Source: Jimgerdemannia flammicorona (taxonomy: Eukaryota > Mucoromycota > Endogonomycetes > Endogonales > Endogonaceae). From it: a stretch of DNA of 22,254 nucleotides. Positions 1-7,765 of the stretch are shown one piece after another. The notes under the pieces are model-generated. The model was not told the DNA's origin, ran no database searches, and saw only the letters and a program-made list of their open reading frames with translations. The stretch is taken from contig RBNI01001480.1 in assembly GCA_003990745.1 (NCBI GenBank), positions 1 through 22,254 on the forward strand, written 5' to 3'. Position numbers and translations under genes: made by a program. Every line of letters begins with the position of its first letter. Within the stretch, counting starts at the first letter, position 1.

Positions 1-1184
1 TTTTTTTTAAAATAAATCTTCAATTATCCAAAACAAGTTGCTTCAAATGACCAAAGAAAAAAAGGACACATACTATAGCAAACTTCAGCGTGCACTGAAT
101 CATTGCAAATGTTGAGTTCCAATGCATATAGACATCCAATATAAGCTCTTTCAGGGCTAAACTGATTGCCCTACACTATACAGTGAATTTGTCTTATCGT
201 TGTGGGGACAATCAGACTGATACAACCAGGTTGCACAGCTTGGAAATTATACTCAGGGCCCCTCCTCTCTCAGATGTTTTGTCTATATACATAAGATAGT
301 TCTGAACAGTGAGGTTCAGTATGTGGGCCTGGCATTATACATAGCAGCTTTCTGTACCAAAGGCCATGTTTTCCTGTTTGAGGTTGGCTGCTAAAACTTT
401 GAAAAATGTTGAGTTATTTGTGGCATTGTCCATCATAATGGCCAAAATCTGTACTTGAAATATTCAGTCAGCAAATTTATGCGAAAATAAATAACCAATA
501 AAATTTGGTTTAGTTTAGGACCTCTCTCAAAATGCCGACCTGATGGCAAGCCCCCCTTTTTTACCTTGGTGGTGATCCCAAGCTCCTAGATATAACTAAT
601 AAAAGCATCTGTGATGTTATCTCCAGAATAAGGGCCAGCAAGTTTGACAAAGTCAAGGGTGAGAGATTTAAGCTACCAATCGAGGTCAATCCAATGACTG
701 GTAATGCCCAGAAATGAAATTGCATTGGGAGATATCTATGTGTTGATTGTAAACAAAATTTTGCCTGCTGAATTCTGCTTATTAAATGTGAGGTTAAATT
801 GGTGAGCTCTTTTATATAATTCAGCTTGCAAAGGTCATGGTGCTGCCCTTATTTTATCTGAAGTGTCTGGCAAAGATTGTCATACTCCTTCCTATAGACC
901 TCCAGGACATCTTTGTGAATAGTATTGACACTTGGCAAATATAAATCATGCTTGAGAAGGCCAAAGATGCTATGCAATTGATCACTCTCGATGGTTGTGA
1001 ATGGTTGGTCTGTGCACACAATCTAGTGAATGAGCTGATTTCGAAATTCTGCCAAAAAGTATGGCTAATTATTTTTCATTAAATGGCATTGTTGGTACAG
1101 AAATAGTTGGGCAATCAGATAAACATATCCACTACAGCTTGGATGTCAATTTTATTTGTCTCCATGTTCTTTTTGATTTTGTTA

Positions 1185-1200
1185 GAGTGTTTGTCTTTTA

Positions 1201-1203
<3 letters not shown>
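1185..1203. repeat. Target-site duplication, left copy
   Basis: GAGTGTTTGTCTTTTATAT, matching 1322-1340 (GAGTGCTTGTCTTTTATAT) with one C/T difference. It brackets the LINE tail at 1205-1321. On the minus strand it encodes the K-D-K-H end of the hAT BED finger, so the reading continues if the insert is removed. Confidence 0.9.
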
Positions 1204-1204
<1 letters not shown>

Positions 1205-1244
<40 letters not shown>

Positions 1245-1321
1245 GTCACTTGGACTCCACCTTTATTACCAGTCTATGAATAATTATACAACATCACCAC
1301 CCACTACCCAATCCCCATAGG
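1205..1321 (-). mobile_element. 5'-truncated LINE tail (117 bp) with poly(A)
   Basis: A run of 37 T (1205-1241) is followed by TATAGTCACTTGGACTCC and, at the other end, CTACCCAATCCCCATAGG. The same arrangement ends the large minus-strand LINE at 16248 (poly-T, TATAGTCTCTTAGACTCC, later CTAACCAATCCCTCTAGG). This is therefore a very short copy of the 3' end of that LINE family, inserted in minus orientation. It is flanked by a 19-bp target-site duplication, the expected product of target-primed reverse transcription with early abortion. A SINE sharing the LINE tail is possible but less likely at about 80 bp of body. Confidence 0.88.
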
Positions 1322-1340
1322 GAGTGCTTGTCTTTTATAT
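1322..1340. repeat. Target-site duplication, right copy
   Basis: GAGTGCTTGTCTTTTATAT, the second copy of the 19-bp duplication. It directly follows the 5'-truncated end of the LINE fragment. Confidence 0.9.
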
Positions 1341-1644
1341 GTTGATTCATATTCAAAGTCATACCCCTAAACATTTTGAACTTCTGGCTAATGCAGTTTA
1401 TGGGGGTGGATGAAATAATATTATATGTGTCAAAACAAACAAAAAGTGTCAATAGGTGTATCTTAATTTTTTACTTGCAATAATTATAAATAATATCATC
1501 TCCTATCTTAGCACAATGTTGCCAGATCTCAGAGCGAGAATTGCATAGAAGGTGTGGAACTATCAGAGATGTTTGACTTGAAGCATCATTGGTACTGTGA
1601 ACTGTTGAAGACTAATCTGTTGACATATGTGTTTGCATGTTTGC

Positions 1645-1702
1645 ATATGCATATATATATGTGTGTGTGTATTGTGTATACATGTGTGTATATTGTATTA
1701 TA
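1645..1702. repeat. TA/TG microsatellite
   Basis: An alternating stretch of (AT)n and (TG)n, including ATATATATATGTGTGTGTGT and two further short TGTGTATA blocks. It lies in the non-coding stretch between the hAT remnant and the minisatellite. I see no gene between about 1600 and 1740. Confidence 0.8.
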
Positions 1703-1739
1703 GATGCATCCAGCATATGAGTCATGTGAAGAATTTGGA

Positions 1740-1965
1740 TTAGAGGATTTGGTTGAAGGATTCAGATGAGGATTCAGATTGAAGGATTCAAATTGGAGGA
1801 TTCGAATTGGAGGATTCAAATTGGAGGATTCAGATTGAGTGATTCAGATTGAGTGATTCGGATTGAGTGATTCAGATTGAGTGATTCAGATTGAGTGATT
1901 CAGATTGGAGTAGTTCAGATGGGTGATTCAGATGGGGTGATTTGGATGGGGCAATTCGGATTAAT
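1740..1965. repeat. 14-bp minisatellite (GATTCAGATTGAGT family)
   Basis: About 13 tandem units. From 1759 they read GATTCAGATGAG (12 bp), GATTCAGATTGAAG, then GATTCAAATTGGAG and GATTCGAATTGGAG variants, then five or so GATTCAGATTGAGT units, then GATTCAGATGGGGT-type units, decaying by about 1965. The 14-bp period is not a multiple of three, and both strands are open only by chance here, so I do not call a protein. Flanking sequence before 1759 (GATTTGGTTGAAG) and after 1965 contains diverged units. Confidence 0.9.
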
Positions 1966-2020
1966 CCAAGTTGATTCAGATGACTTCAGATTTGAGATTT
2001 GGATCAAACTGTCATGTGAT

Positions 2021-2042
2021 GAATCAAATCTGGATTTGATTC
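2021..2042. repeat. Perfect inverted repeat, 10-bp arms
   Basis: GAATCAAATC, a 2-nt TG spacer, then GATTTGATTC. The arms resemble the minisatellite unit on opposite strands, so it may have arisen from an inverted unit of that array. It lies 100 bp downstream of the array. 2043-2130 shows nothing further. Confidence 0.75.
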
Positions 2043-2129
2043 GAATTGACTTGTTCAGAGCACTAAATATAAGATACTACTTCTATGGATATATGTGAGA
2101 TAAGGATAGCCAAGAAGATTCATCAGGTC

Positions 2130-2460
2130 TTTAGGCATGCACTATGATCGATCTCCAACTTGAAGTATACTAGAACCTCAGACTTCAAAAAACTGTCAGC
2201 CTACTGTACTAATATACTAGAGGCCATAGTGGCCACAGAAGCCCTGTCTACTATCACTCTCAATAGTGATGAGGTAGGAGAGTTCTAGAATTCTATCCTT
2301 GAGGACAATTCTGATCAATTTCTATATAAATTGATCTCAATATTCCAAGGCTCCAGTATCTAGATTAGACCTCCCCAAGACTCTACATTTGTTTCTTATT
2401 TTGTAGAAGAGAATGTTGTAGATTAGAGAGCCCCAGATCTCCTTGCTTTCCCTGCTGCTG
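2130..2460 (+). pseudogene. Unrecognised degenerate coding stretch, probably the tail of an LTR element
   Basis: In frame 3 (codons starting at positions divisible by 3) a protein-like reading of roughly 100 residues runs from about 2170 to 2460. It is broken only by TAG codons of the kind CAG gives on C-to-T change. It contains L-S-A-Y-C-T-N-I-L-E, N-S-D-E-V-G-E-F and L-I-S-I-F-Q-G-S-S-I. I do not recognise a family. Because it leads straight into an LTR-like region on the same strand, it may be the 3' end of that element's polyprotein. It is nearly CpG-free, like the rest of the block and unlike 1-2100. Confidence 0.4.
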
Positions 2461-2965
2461 AATAAGATGATATCACCCATGATGACATTATCAATGATGA
2501 CATCATAAATGATGACATCATTCCATATAATATATATAAAAACATACAAAATAGATAAAGTATTCACAGATCTTATCTTCTTTGAAAACATCCTATCTCT
2601 GACCTCTAGCCTTGATAATAGTGATGAAGATGAAGCCCCCATAGTTCTGAATATTCTGCTCTAAGTTCTTGGTAATACTGGATTCTACCAGTATCCTTTT
2701 TCTATATAACTATTATTCTTCTAGCATTCTGATCTTATAACTCAGAAATTCTTCTGGTATCCTTTTTCTATACTACTATTTATACAGATACTTAAACTTA
2801 TACTTACAACCATAGTTTTCTATATTCTAGTATTTTATTTGGTTATTGGAATTTATATTTAGCTTTATAACTTATCAACCATTGAATTATATTTTATATA
2901 AATATCCCTCTTATTTCTTTTGAAATAAAGTCAGTTCTAGTTTACTTACTCTCAATTATATACAA
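2460..2965 (+). mobile_element. LTR-like sequence (LTR-a), boundaries approximate
   Basis: Near its right end this stretch carries a core-promoter and poly(A) pair, TATATAAATATCCC then TTGAAATAAAGTCAGTTCTAG (about 2893-2940). This closely parallels the gypsy 5' LTR at 10833-10878 (TATAAATACCCCC, then TGAAATAAAGTAATTTTAG). Both also start with a GATGATATCAC/TGACAT-rich segment. The middle is AT-rich and contains a direct repeat about 66 bp apart (GTATCCTTTTTCTATA at 2691 and 2757). I read it as a related but diverged LTR, either solo or the 3' LTR of an element whose end is at 2130-2460. The exact termini and a target duplication are not visible, so this is tentative. Confidence 0.5.
2466..2525. 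repeat. Four tandem 15-bp CRE-like repeats
   Basis: Four exact-phase 15-bp units: GATGATATCACCCAT, GATGACATTATCAAT, GATGACATCATAAAT and GATGACATCATTCCA. Each carries TGAYATCA or a close relative. TGACATCA is what TGACGTCA (the ATF/CREB bZIP site) becomes on one CpG deamination. They lie at the upstream part of the LTR-like region, the usual place for an enhancer. That they bound a bZIP factor is inference. Confidence 0.7.
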
Positions 2966-2989
2966 GCAATCTAAGAGATAAAAAGACAG

Positions 2990-3299
2990 TTTAAAGATAA
3001 GAAGTTTGAGAAATAAGATCTTGGGAAGGTACTCTAATAAGAACTTGCTTATAACAAACTTATAGTTAGTCTAAAAGATATACCTTAGAGAGAATCTGAC
3101 ATATTTGAAGGACTTAGCAACTACTATGTGACACTAGGTAGAGACTTTAATATGATATGTGATAGGAAGGTAGACAGAACTGATGGGAGAAGTGGGATGA
3201 CTAGTAAGAGTAGTAGTATAGAAGCCTGGGAGGAAGTTATGTAAATATCTAAGTTCATTAGTAGATACTAGAAGGCTTGGATGAGAGGATTGTAGAGTC
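2990..3299 (+). pseudogene. LINE L1, endonuclease fragment (5' part of split element)
   Basis: Frame 2 at 3137-3190 reads G-R-D-F-N-M-I-C-D-R-K-V-D-R-T-D-G-R, the GDFN motif region of an APE-type LINE endonuclease. It aligns with G-N-F-N-I-V-Q-N-L-Q-L-D-R-T-D-G-E-R of the L2 LINE. Further on it reads S-S-I-E-A-W-E-E-V-M and K-A-W-M-R-G-L with TAG stops. The remaining endonuclease C-terminal motif (S-R-I-N-W-I-L) resumes at about 7797, after the PLE. The N-terminal half of the endonuclease and ORF1 are absent, so L1 is 5'-truncated or was cut by LTR-a. The boundary between LTR-a and L1 (about 2965-3080) is not sharp. Confidence 0.8.
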
Positions 3300-3637
3300 A
3301 TAGAGAAAGAGGACCCAGTGAGAGCCAGGGGAGCAAACCCAGAGCCAGTGTTAAAGTGAATAGAAGATATATGGAAGAGTATATACATATAAGGGGGATG
3401 AACAAAGATGTAACCAAAAATGCATCAGCTATTTATTACTGTGTAAAAACATGGTCCTTATATACAAAATATGATGTTCCAAAAGGAAGGACATGCCACA
3501 ACTCAGGGCAAACTGAATTAGGAACCACATGATTACCAGAGATAAGTAGAGATAAAGAGTGAGCCAATTTCAGTTGCAGGATAAAAATTACAAATAAACA
3601 CAAATAAAACAAATTCAAATTGAGATTAAAAAACATC
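3300..3637 (-). repeat. PLE repeat A', inverted copy of A
   Basis: This is the reverse complement of 3791-4120 and 7429-7765, starting exactly at the 14-mer GATTAAAAAACATC (3624-3637). With A it forms an inverted repeat of about 330-bp arms around a 153-bp loop, and with the far-right A it makes 338-bp terminal inverted repeats for the element. The open reading on the minus strand here is the same non-coding repeat read backwards. Confidence 0.88.
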
Positions 3638-4120
3638 CTTACCCCCTCCAGAGTCTCATGCTCACTCCAGGGTCTTGACCTTACTCTGCTCCCCTCTGCT
3701 GCCTTCAGCTCCTTACTTTACTTAGACTTGCTATAGCTTACTCCATTTTGGTCTCACCCCTTGCTTATGCTCACTCCTCTAGAGTCTGCAGATGTTTTTT
3801 AATCTTGATTTGGATTTATTTTATTTGTGTTTGTGATTTTTATCCTGGAACTGAGATTAGCTCTCTCTTTATCTCTACTTATCTCTGATGATCATGTGGT
3901 TCCTAATTTGGTTTGCTCTGAGTTATGGTATATTCTCTCTTTTAGGATATCATATTTTATATATAAGAACTGCATTTTTACATAGCAATAAACAGCTGAT
4001 GTATTTTCAGTTACATTCTTTATTCATCCCCCTTATATATGCTCTTCCACATATCTTCTGTTTACTTTGATACTGGCTCTGGGTTTACTCCCCTAGCTCC
4101 TGCTGGGCCCTCTTTCTCTA
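3624..4120 (+). repeat. PLE left direct repeat (B+A, pseudo-LTR)
   Basis: Matches 7262-7765 over its whole length with mainly C/T and A/G differences. B is 181 bp and is bounded by the complementary 14-mers GATTAAAAAACATC and GATGTTTTTTAATC. A contains a promoter-like TATTTTATATATAAGAAC (about 3953-3970), then CAATAAACAG as a possible poly(A) signal. The same elements recur in the right copy (TATTTTATATAAGGAC, AATAAATAG). This is consistent with a repeat that starts and ends transcripts, but that is inference. Confidence 0.88.
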
Positions 4121-4958
4121 CTGCTGTTCTATCTGCCCTCAGGGCCTCTATCTCTATTGATGAGGTTATGGATGAGGTTCTTCCTCCTCTCTCTCCCCCC
4201 ACTTTCATTTCCACTACTGTCTTGTTTAAGACCTACATCTTATCTACCATCCTTTCTCTCTCTTTGGACCTTCATCTGTCTGATCATCTACTCTTCTCTC
4301 AGTTCTGATTGGTCCTTGTCCTCTCTCCCAAGGAGACTCATCTCTGCTGTAATATCAATATTATTGCTCTGTCTACTATTCAATACTCTGTTCTCTCTGG
4401 GCCCACTGCCAAGCCCTCTCTGAAGAGGTTTGTACTGCTACTGCTACTATTAAGCTTGCTGCCACTGATGCTGCAGCCACTACTATTGCTACTGCTTCTA
4501 CCTTCTTCTACTATATCTGTGCCTCCTTTGTGGCCCTCACCTCTTCCCACTTCACAGACACTGCTCCTTTTTGTGGCTTTGCTGTCCAAGATGTTCCCTC
4601 CACTACCACTGACATCAATGCTGTCTGATGTTTCCTCCTTGCCAGTACCTCTTTTGTTACTCATCTTTATGAGCAGGAAATATCATATACTGCCACTGCT
4701 ACTTGCACTGCCACCACTGCTCCCTATCTGCCTCCCCTGAGGTTTTAGTCTCTGAGATCATCTGTGCCAAAGCTCATACTGCCACTCATGCCAAGATTTG
4801 TTCCTTTGCTACCACTGCCACCCAAGACCCCTGCTAAGTCCAACAAGACTTCATCAGCCTCCTCTCAGTCTCTCTCTCCTGCTAAGGCCTCCTCCTCTAT
4901 TCTCTCTGCCCCCAAGCATGGCCACCAACTTGGTTCTCGCTCTGTTGGGGCTTAGCCC

Positions 4959-5138
4959 TGTGCTGTCTGCTCTGGTCACCTCCACTGTCTGGTCAAGTCT
5001 GTCTGCCCCCTTGGTGGTGTCCCTCATACTGCTATCTCTTTGGCTGCTCACTCTCCCTCTGCCTCCTCTGCTAGCTCCTCCTTCACCTCCTCTACCCATG
5101 CTCCCAAATGTAAGAGCTGTATGAAAGCCTGTGGCTGT
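4959..5138 (+). other. Cys/His clusters in the PLE N-terminal region
   Basis: In frame 3 the translation gives C-A-V-C-S-G-H-L-H-C-L-V-K-S-V-C (4959-5006). After a Ser/Ala-rich linker it gives P-K-C-K-S-C-M-K-A-C-G-C-K-V, whose Cys codons are at 5109, 5118, 5130 and 5136. The frame is broken by TAG at 4953 and TGA at 5142, both one transition from sense codons. The spacing suggests metal binding, upstream of the RT and in the same transcription direction. I cannot assign a known zinc-finger family, and chance cannot be excluded in a C/T-rich stretch. Confidence 0.4.
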
Positions 5139-6125
5139 AAGGTCTGATACTCTAACAGGATATGCTCTCACTCATTAGGCTCGCCACCTTCAAAAAGAGT
5201 CAGAGGGAAGGAGAAGGCCTCCCACTCTTAAACTTCCCCCTGGTATGGTTCTTCCCCAGTATCTCTGTTCTCTCTCAGATTCCATTGTCACTTCTGGTAT
5301 ACCCTGAGTGATTCCTCATGCTGTCCCCCCTTCACCTTTTCCAGTTGCTTGTTTTGAACTTTCAGGTTTATTCTTCTCTTGGAATACTTTTGTCTCCTCC
5401 TTTTTCTTCAGCTGACTGCCCTCTTTCTCTCCTTCAAGTCTTTGCCCTTTTCTTGGGTCCTTACTTCATTTTCTCTGTGACTCTCTCACAATTCTCCTTC
5501 ACTGATCCAGCTCATCTTATATACTTCTGTCATACTCTTAACCTTGTCATCTTTTTTAAGAATCATAGTGAGATGCTCTCTTGCTATTATGTCTTTAGCA
5601 ATTGGGCCCTCTCTCCCAATATCTCTTCACATTGTATATTCCTTGACATGACTTGCTCACTGTCCATTCCTGAATATACTCACTCTTGTTTGGTTTCAGA
5701 CTATACTGTGTATACCACACTTAAATCAGTCAAGCAATTGTCTTTGCATTTGCTCACAGTTACTGATAAGAATTAGGGTTTTGCACTTATTTCAAAGTCA
5801 CTCTACCTTGATGGCCTTTCTGCCCTCCTTCAAGCCATGGCTTATGAGCTTAGCACTCTTAGATTGGATGAGATTCCTACTCTTCTTTGGGTTTCTCTGG
5901 CTCACACTAGATTATTTTTGGATTCTCTATTTGCAAACTCTATTTTTAACTTCTTCCAGGACTCTTTGTCCTTGCTGGACATTTATCTTCCAGTTTTCTA
6001 TGCCTTTCCTAAAGTCCACAAGCCTACTTTGGCTTGGCATCCCATTATAGCTACTTATAGCTCACTTACTACTAAGATTTCGATGTAGTTATCCCACTTT
6101 TTCCTCTTCTGGATAGCTCTTCTAC

Positions 6126-6171
6126 AACACTGTCTTAGGCCTAAGTATAACACTGTCTTAGGCCTAAGTAT
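6126..6171. repeat. 23-bp tandem duplication that breaks the PLE RT frame
   Basis: The 23-mer starting AACACTGTCTTAGGCCTAAG and ending TAT occurs twice, at 6126-6148 and 6149-6171, without a mismatch. RT motifs before it are in frame 2 and those after it in frame 1. A gain of 23 nt moves the frame by exactly that amount. The perfect identity says it arose late compared with the point mutations around it. Confidence 0.95.
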
Positions 6172-7261
6172 ACCGTTCTTTATGACACTCAGGAGCTCAC
6201 CCTTTTCTGCTCCACCTTTGTGCCTGTTCACCATTTTTCCCATTTGGCCTCTAGTGATTTCTCTTCCTTCTATACTGCTATTTATTTTGATAAGATTGAT
6301 GATTATCTTTGCTTCTTGGAGTCCATTATTTTCTCTTTGAATTTCCTGGTTTTGCTGGCTTCCATCATTGAGCTTATACTCCTCATCTGCAGCTCTAATT
6401 ATTTTGAGTTGATCCTTGGCTCCTTTTACCAGACTTCTGGTATTACCATAGGAATAAATTGTGTCCCCACCCTTGCTGACCTTGTTGGTCTGACTCATGA
6501 ACTTCATACAATATGTGATCTTTCTTCATCTCTTTCCATTGCATTCTGGGCTAAAGATATCTTCTTTCACCAATATATCAATGACTTTATTATTCTCACT
6601 ATTGCTGGTATTGATATTCTTAGTATATTTCATAGCATTTACCCTTCCTATCATTCTATTACTTGGGTGTGTGGTATGACTAGTATTCCATTTTTAGACC
6701 TTTCCATCTCTCTTTCTCCCTTCCAAACTGTTGTTTATTTCTATTTTCCTCATTCTCAATAGTTCTCTGACTTCCATTCCAACTATTCTTATTGCACTCT
6801 TCTCAAATACATTCATAGTGAGATATGTCATCTTGTACTATACTGCTTCCATTATTCTGACTGGGTGTCTGCTGTTCAGGTTCTTGATAACTTTATTATC
6901 CATTGTTGTGCCTACCCTATTTCTATTATTTGTGATCTGCTTGCTTCTATTGAATGGTCTGTTGTTTGCTCTTCTCTCCTCTCCTCTTTATTCCTCCTCT
7001 CTTCTCTTCCTCTCTCCTTACCCTCTCTGTACCCCCTCTTCATTCCTACCCCTGATTCTTGTTGTACTATTTGATCATGCTTGTTGGGTTGCACAACACT
7101 CTGATACTGTCCTACACTCTTCTCTTTCTTACCATGGACTTTCATCTCTTTCTCAATGTCCTCTGATTACTCATTTGCATCTTCCTTCTGTTTCTTCTTT
7201 AATCTATTGCTCTCATTTTGCATTTTCATCACCTTCTGATACTTCTGGCTCTGCTAGAGAG

Positions 7262-7765
7262 GATTAAAAAACATCTTTGCCCCCTCTGGAGTCTTGTACT
7301 CACTCCAGGGTCTTGGTCTTACTCTGCTTCCCTCCGCTGTCTTCAGCCCCTCACTTCACTCAGGCTTGCTGTGACTCACTCTATTTCAGCCTCACCCCTT
7401 ACTCATGCTCTCCCCTCCAGGGTCTGCAGATGTTTTTTAATCTCAATTTGGATTTGTTTTATTTGTATTTATTTGTGATTTTTATCCTGCAACTGGGATT
7501 GGCTTCCTCTTTATCTTTGCTTATCTCCAGCAGTCATATAGTTCCTAATTTGATTTGCTCTGAGTTGTGGCATATCCTCTCTTTTGAGATATCATATTTT
7601 ATATAAGGACTGCATTTTTACATAGTAATAAATAGCTAATACATTTTCAGTTATGTACATTCTTTATTTGTCTCCCTTACATATGCTCTTCTATATATCT
7701 TCCATTCACTTTGATACTGACTCTGGATTTACTCCCCTGGCTCCTGCTGAGCCCTCTTCCTCTAT
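7262..7765 (+). repeat. PLE right direct repeat (B+A, pseudo-LTR)
   Basis: Second copy of the 3624-4120 repeat. Similarity starts exactly at GATTAAAAAACATC, just where the coding region stops (the stop codon overlaps this point at 7265-7267), and ends at CTCTAT, where LINE L1 resumes. B is 181 bp in both copies, so no indel has accumulated in it. Confidence 0.9.

Larger units (their letters stand above)
1..1595 (-). pseudogene. hAT-family transposase, degenerate, open at the left edge
   Basis: Reading the minus strand, pieces of a hAT (BED-finger, RNase H-fold) cut-and-paste transposase appear in the expected order but in at least three frames. A BED finger lies at about 1545-1324 (E-I-W-Q-H ... 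Y-N-Y-C ... H-I-K-D-K-H, with the first zinc Cys changed to Tyr). A DQPFT-IES segment lies near 1010-970. The segment equivalent to the DxWTSPN motif is at about 750-720 and reads T-I-N-T-stop-I-S-P-N, so the first catalytic Asp is Asn and the Trp is a stop. It is followed by FLGITSHWID-like and LDFVKLAGPYSGDN-like stretches to about 600. The MDNATNN motif is at 433-410, AHILNL near 335-318, and DVYMHWNSTF near 136-107 (family DVxTRWNST). The C-terminal dimerisation domain would lie beyond the left edge. A LINE tail interrupts the BED finger. The family call is secure; function is lost. Confidence 0.88.
4121..7267 (+). pseudogene. PLE polyprotein with Penelope-type reverse transcriptase, frameshifted
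   Basis: The N-terminal part (4121-5230) is Ser/Thr/Ala/Pro-rich and includes Cys/His clusters (separate entry). The RT follows. At 5762, frame 2, T-D-K-N-stop-G-F-A-L-I-S-K-S corresponds to the DKNLGxVxxDK segment of PLE RTs. At about 5995 V-F-Y-A-F-P-K-V-H-K-P then H-P-I-I-A-T-Y-S-S matches the PLE hallmark Y.LPK.HKP...RPI.S. Frame 1 resumes after a 23-bp duplication: S-S-D-F-S-S-F-Y-T (palm motif A), F-Y-Q-T-S-G-I-T-I-G (motif B), and Y-I-N-D-F-I-I-L at 6574 (motif C, YIDD with Asp to Asn), then I-P-F-L-D-L-S-I. The thumb region follows (S-A-V-Q-V-L-D-N-F), with a shift to frame 2 near 7000-7060, and S-L-I-Y-C-S-H-F-A-F close to the end. The ORF stops at 7265-7267 with no GIY-YIG endonuclease, as in the Athena/Coprina group. 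Dead copy. Confidence 0.85.
3300..7765 (+). mobile_element. Penelope-like element, endonuclease-less, inserted in LINE L1
   Basis: A composite element with repeat order A' (inverted, 3300-3637), B (3624-3804), A (3791-4120), coding region (4121-7267), B (7262-7442), A (7429-7765). Direct terminal repeats (B+A, about 500 bp) resemble the pseudo-LTRs of Penelope-like elements. The extra inverted A' at the left end matches the inverted partial copies described for such elements. Both outer ends read ...CTCTAT outward. LINE endonuclease coding sequence stops at 3299 and resumes at 7766, so the insertion limits are well defined. I see no clear target duplication. The RT is diagnostic (see the coding entry). 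DIRS/Ngaro-type split repeats were considered, but the RT is not of that type and no tyrosine recombinase is visible. Confidence 0.8.

Noticed and set aside
1061..1279. Plus-strand open frame with a poly-Phe tract
   Set aside because: The Phe run is the 37-T poly(A) complement of the LINE tail; the rest is the antisense of the hAT gene.
1586..2098. Open frames on both strands over the minisatellite
   Set aside because: They follow the 14-bp repeat and the microsatellite; no conserved protein pattern, and the period is not a multiple of three.
3134..3636. Minus-strand open frames (84 and 66 codons)
   Set aside because: They read the LINE endonuclease antisense and the inverted A' repeat, whose other copies are non-coding.
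3870..3910. CTGATGA in repeat A as a possible hammerhead ribozyme core
   Set aside because: Hammerheads occur in some PLE repeats, but here no GAAA with a pairing stem II follows, and the CTGATGA is not present in the other two copies of A.
4380..5171. Minus-strand Gly/Ser/Glu-rich open frames
   Set aside because: Antisense of the C/T-rich PLE N-terminal region; PLE RT downstream fixes the coding strand as plus.
3300..7765. DIRS/Ngaro-type element, because of split and inverted repeats
   Set aside because: RT motifs are Penelope type and no tyrosine recombinase (R..HxxR..Y) could be read in any frame.
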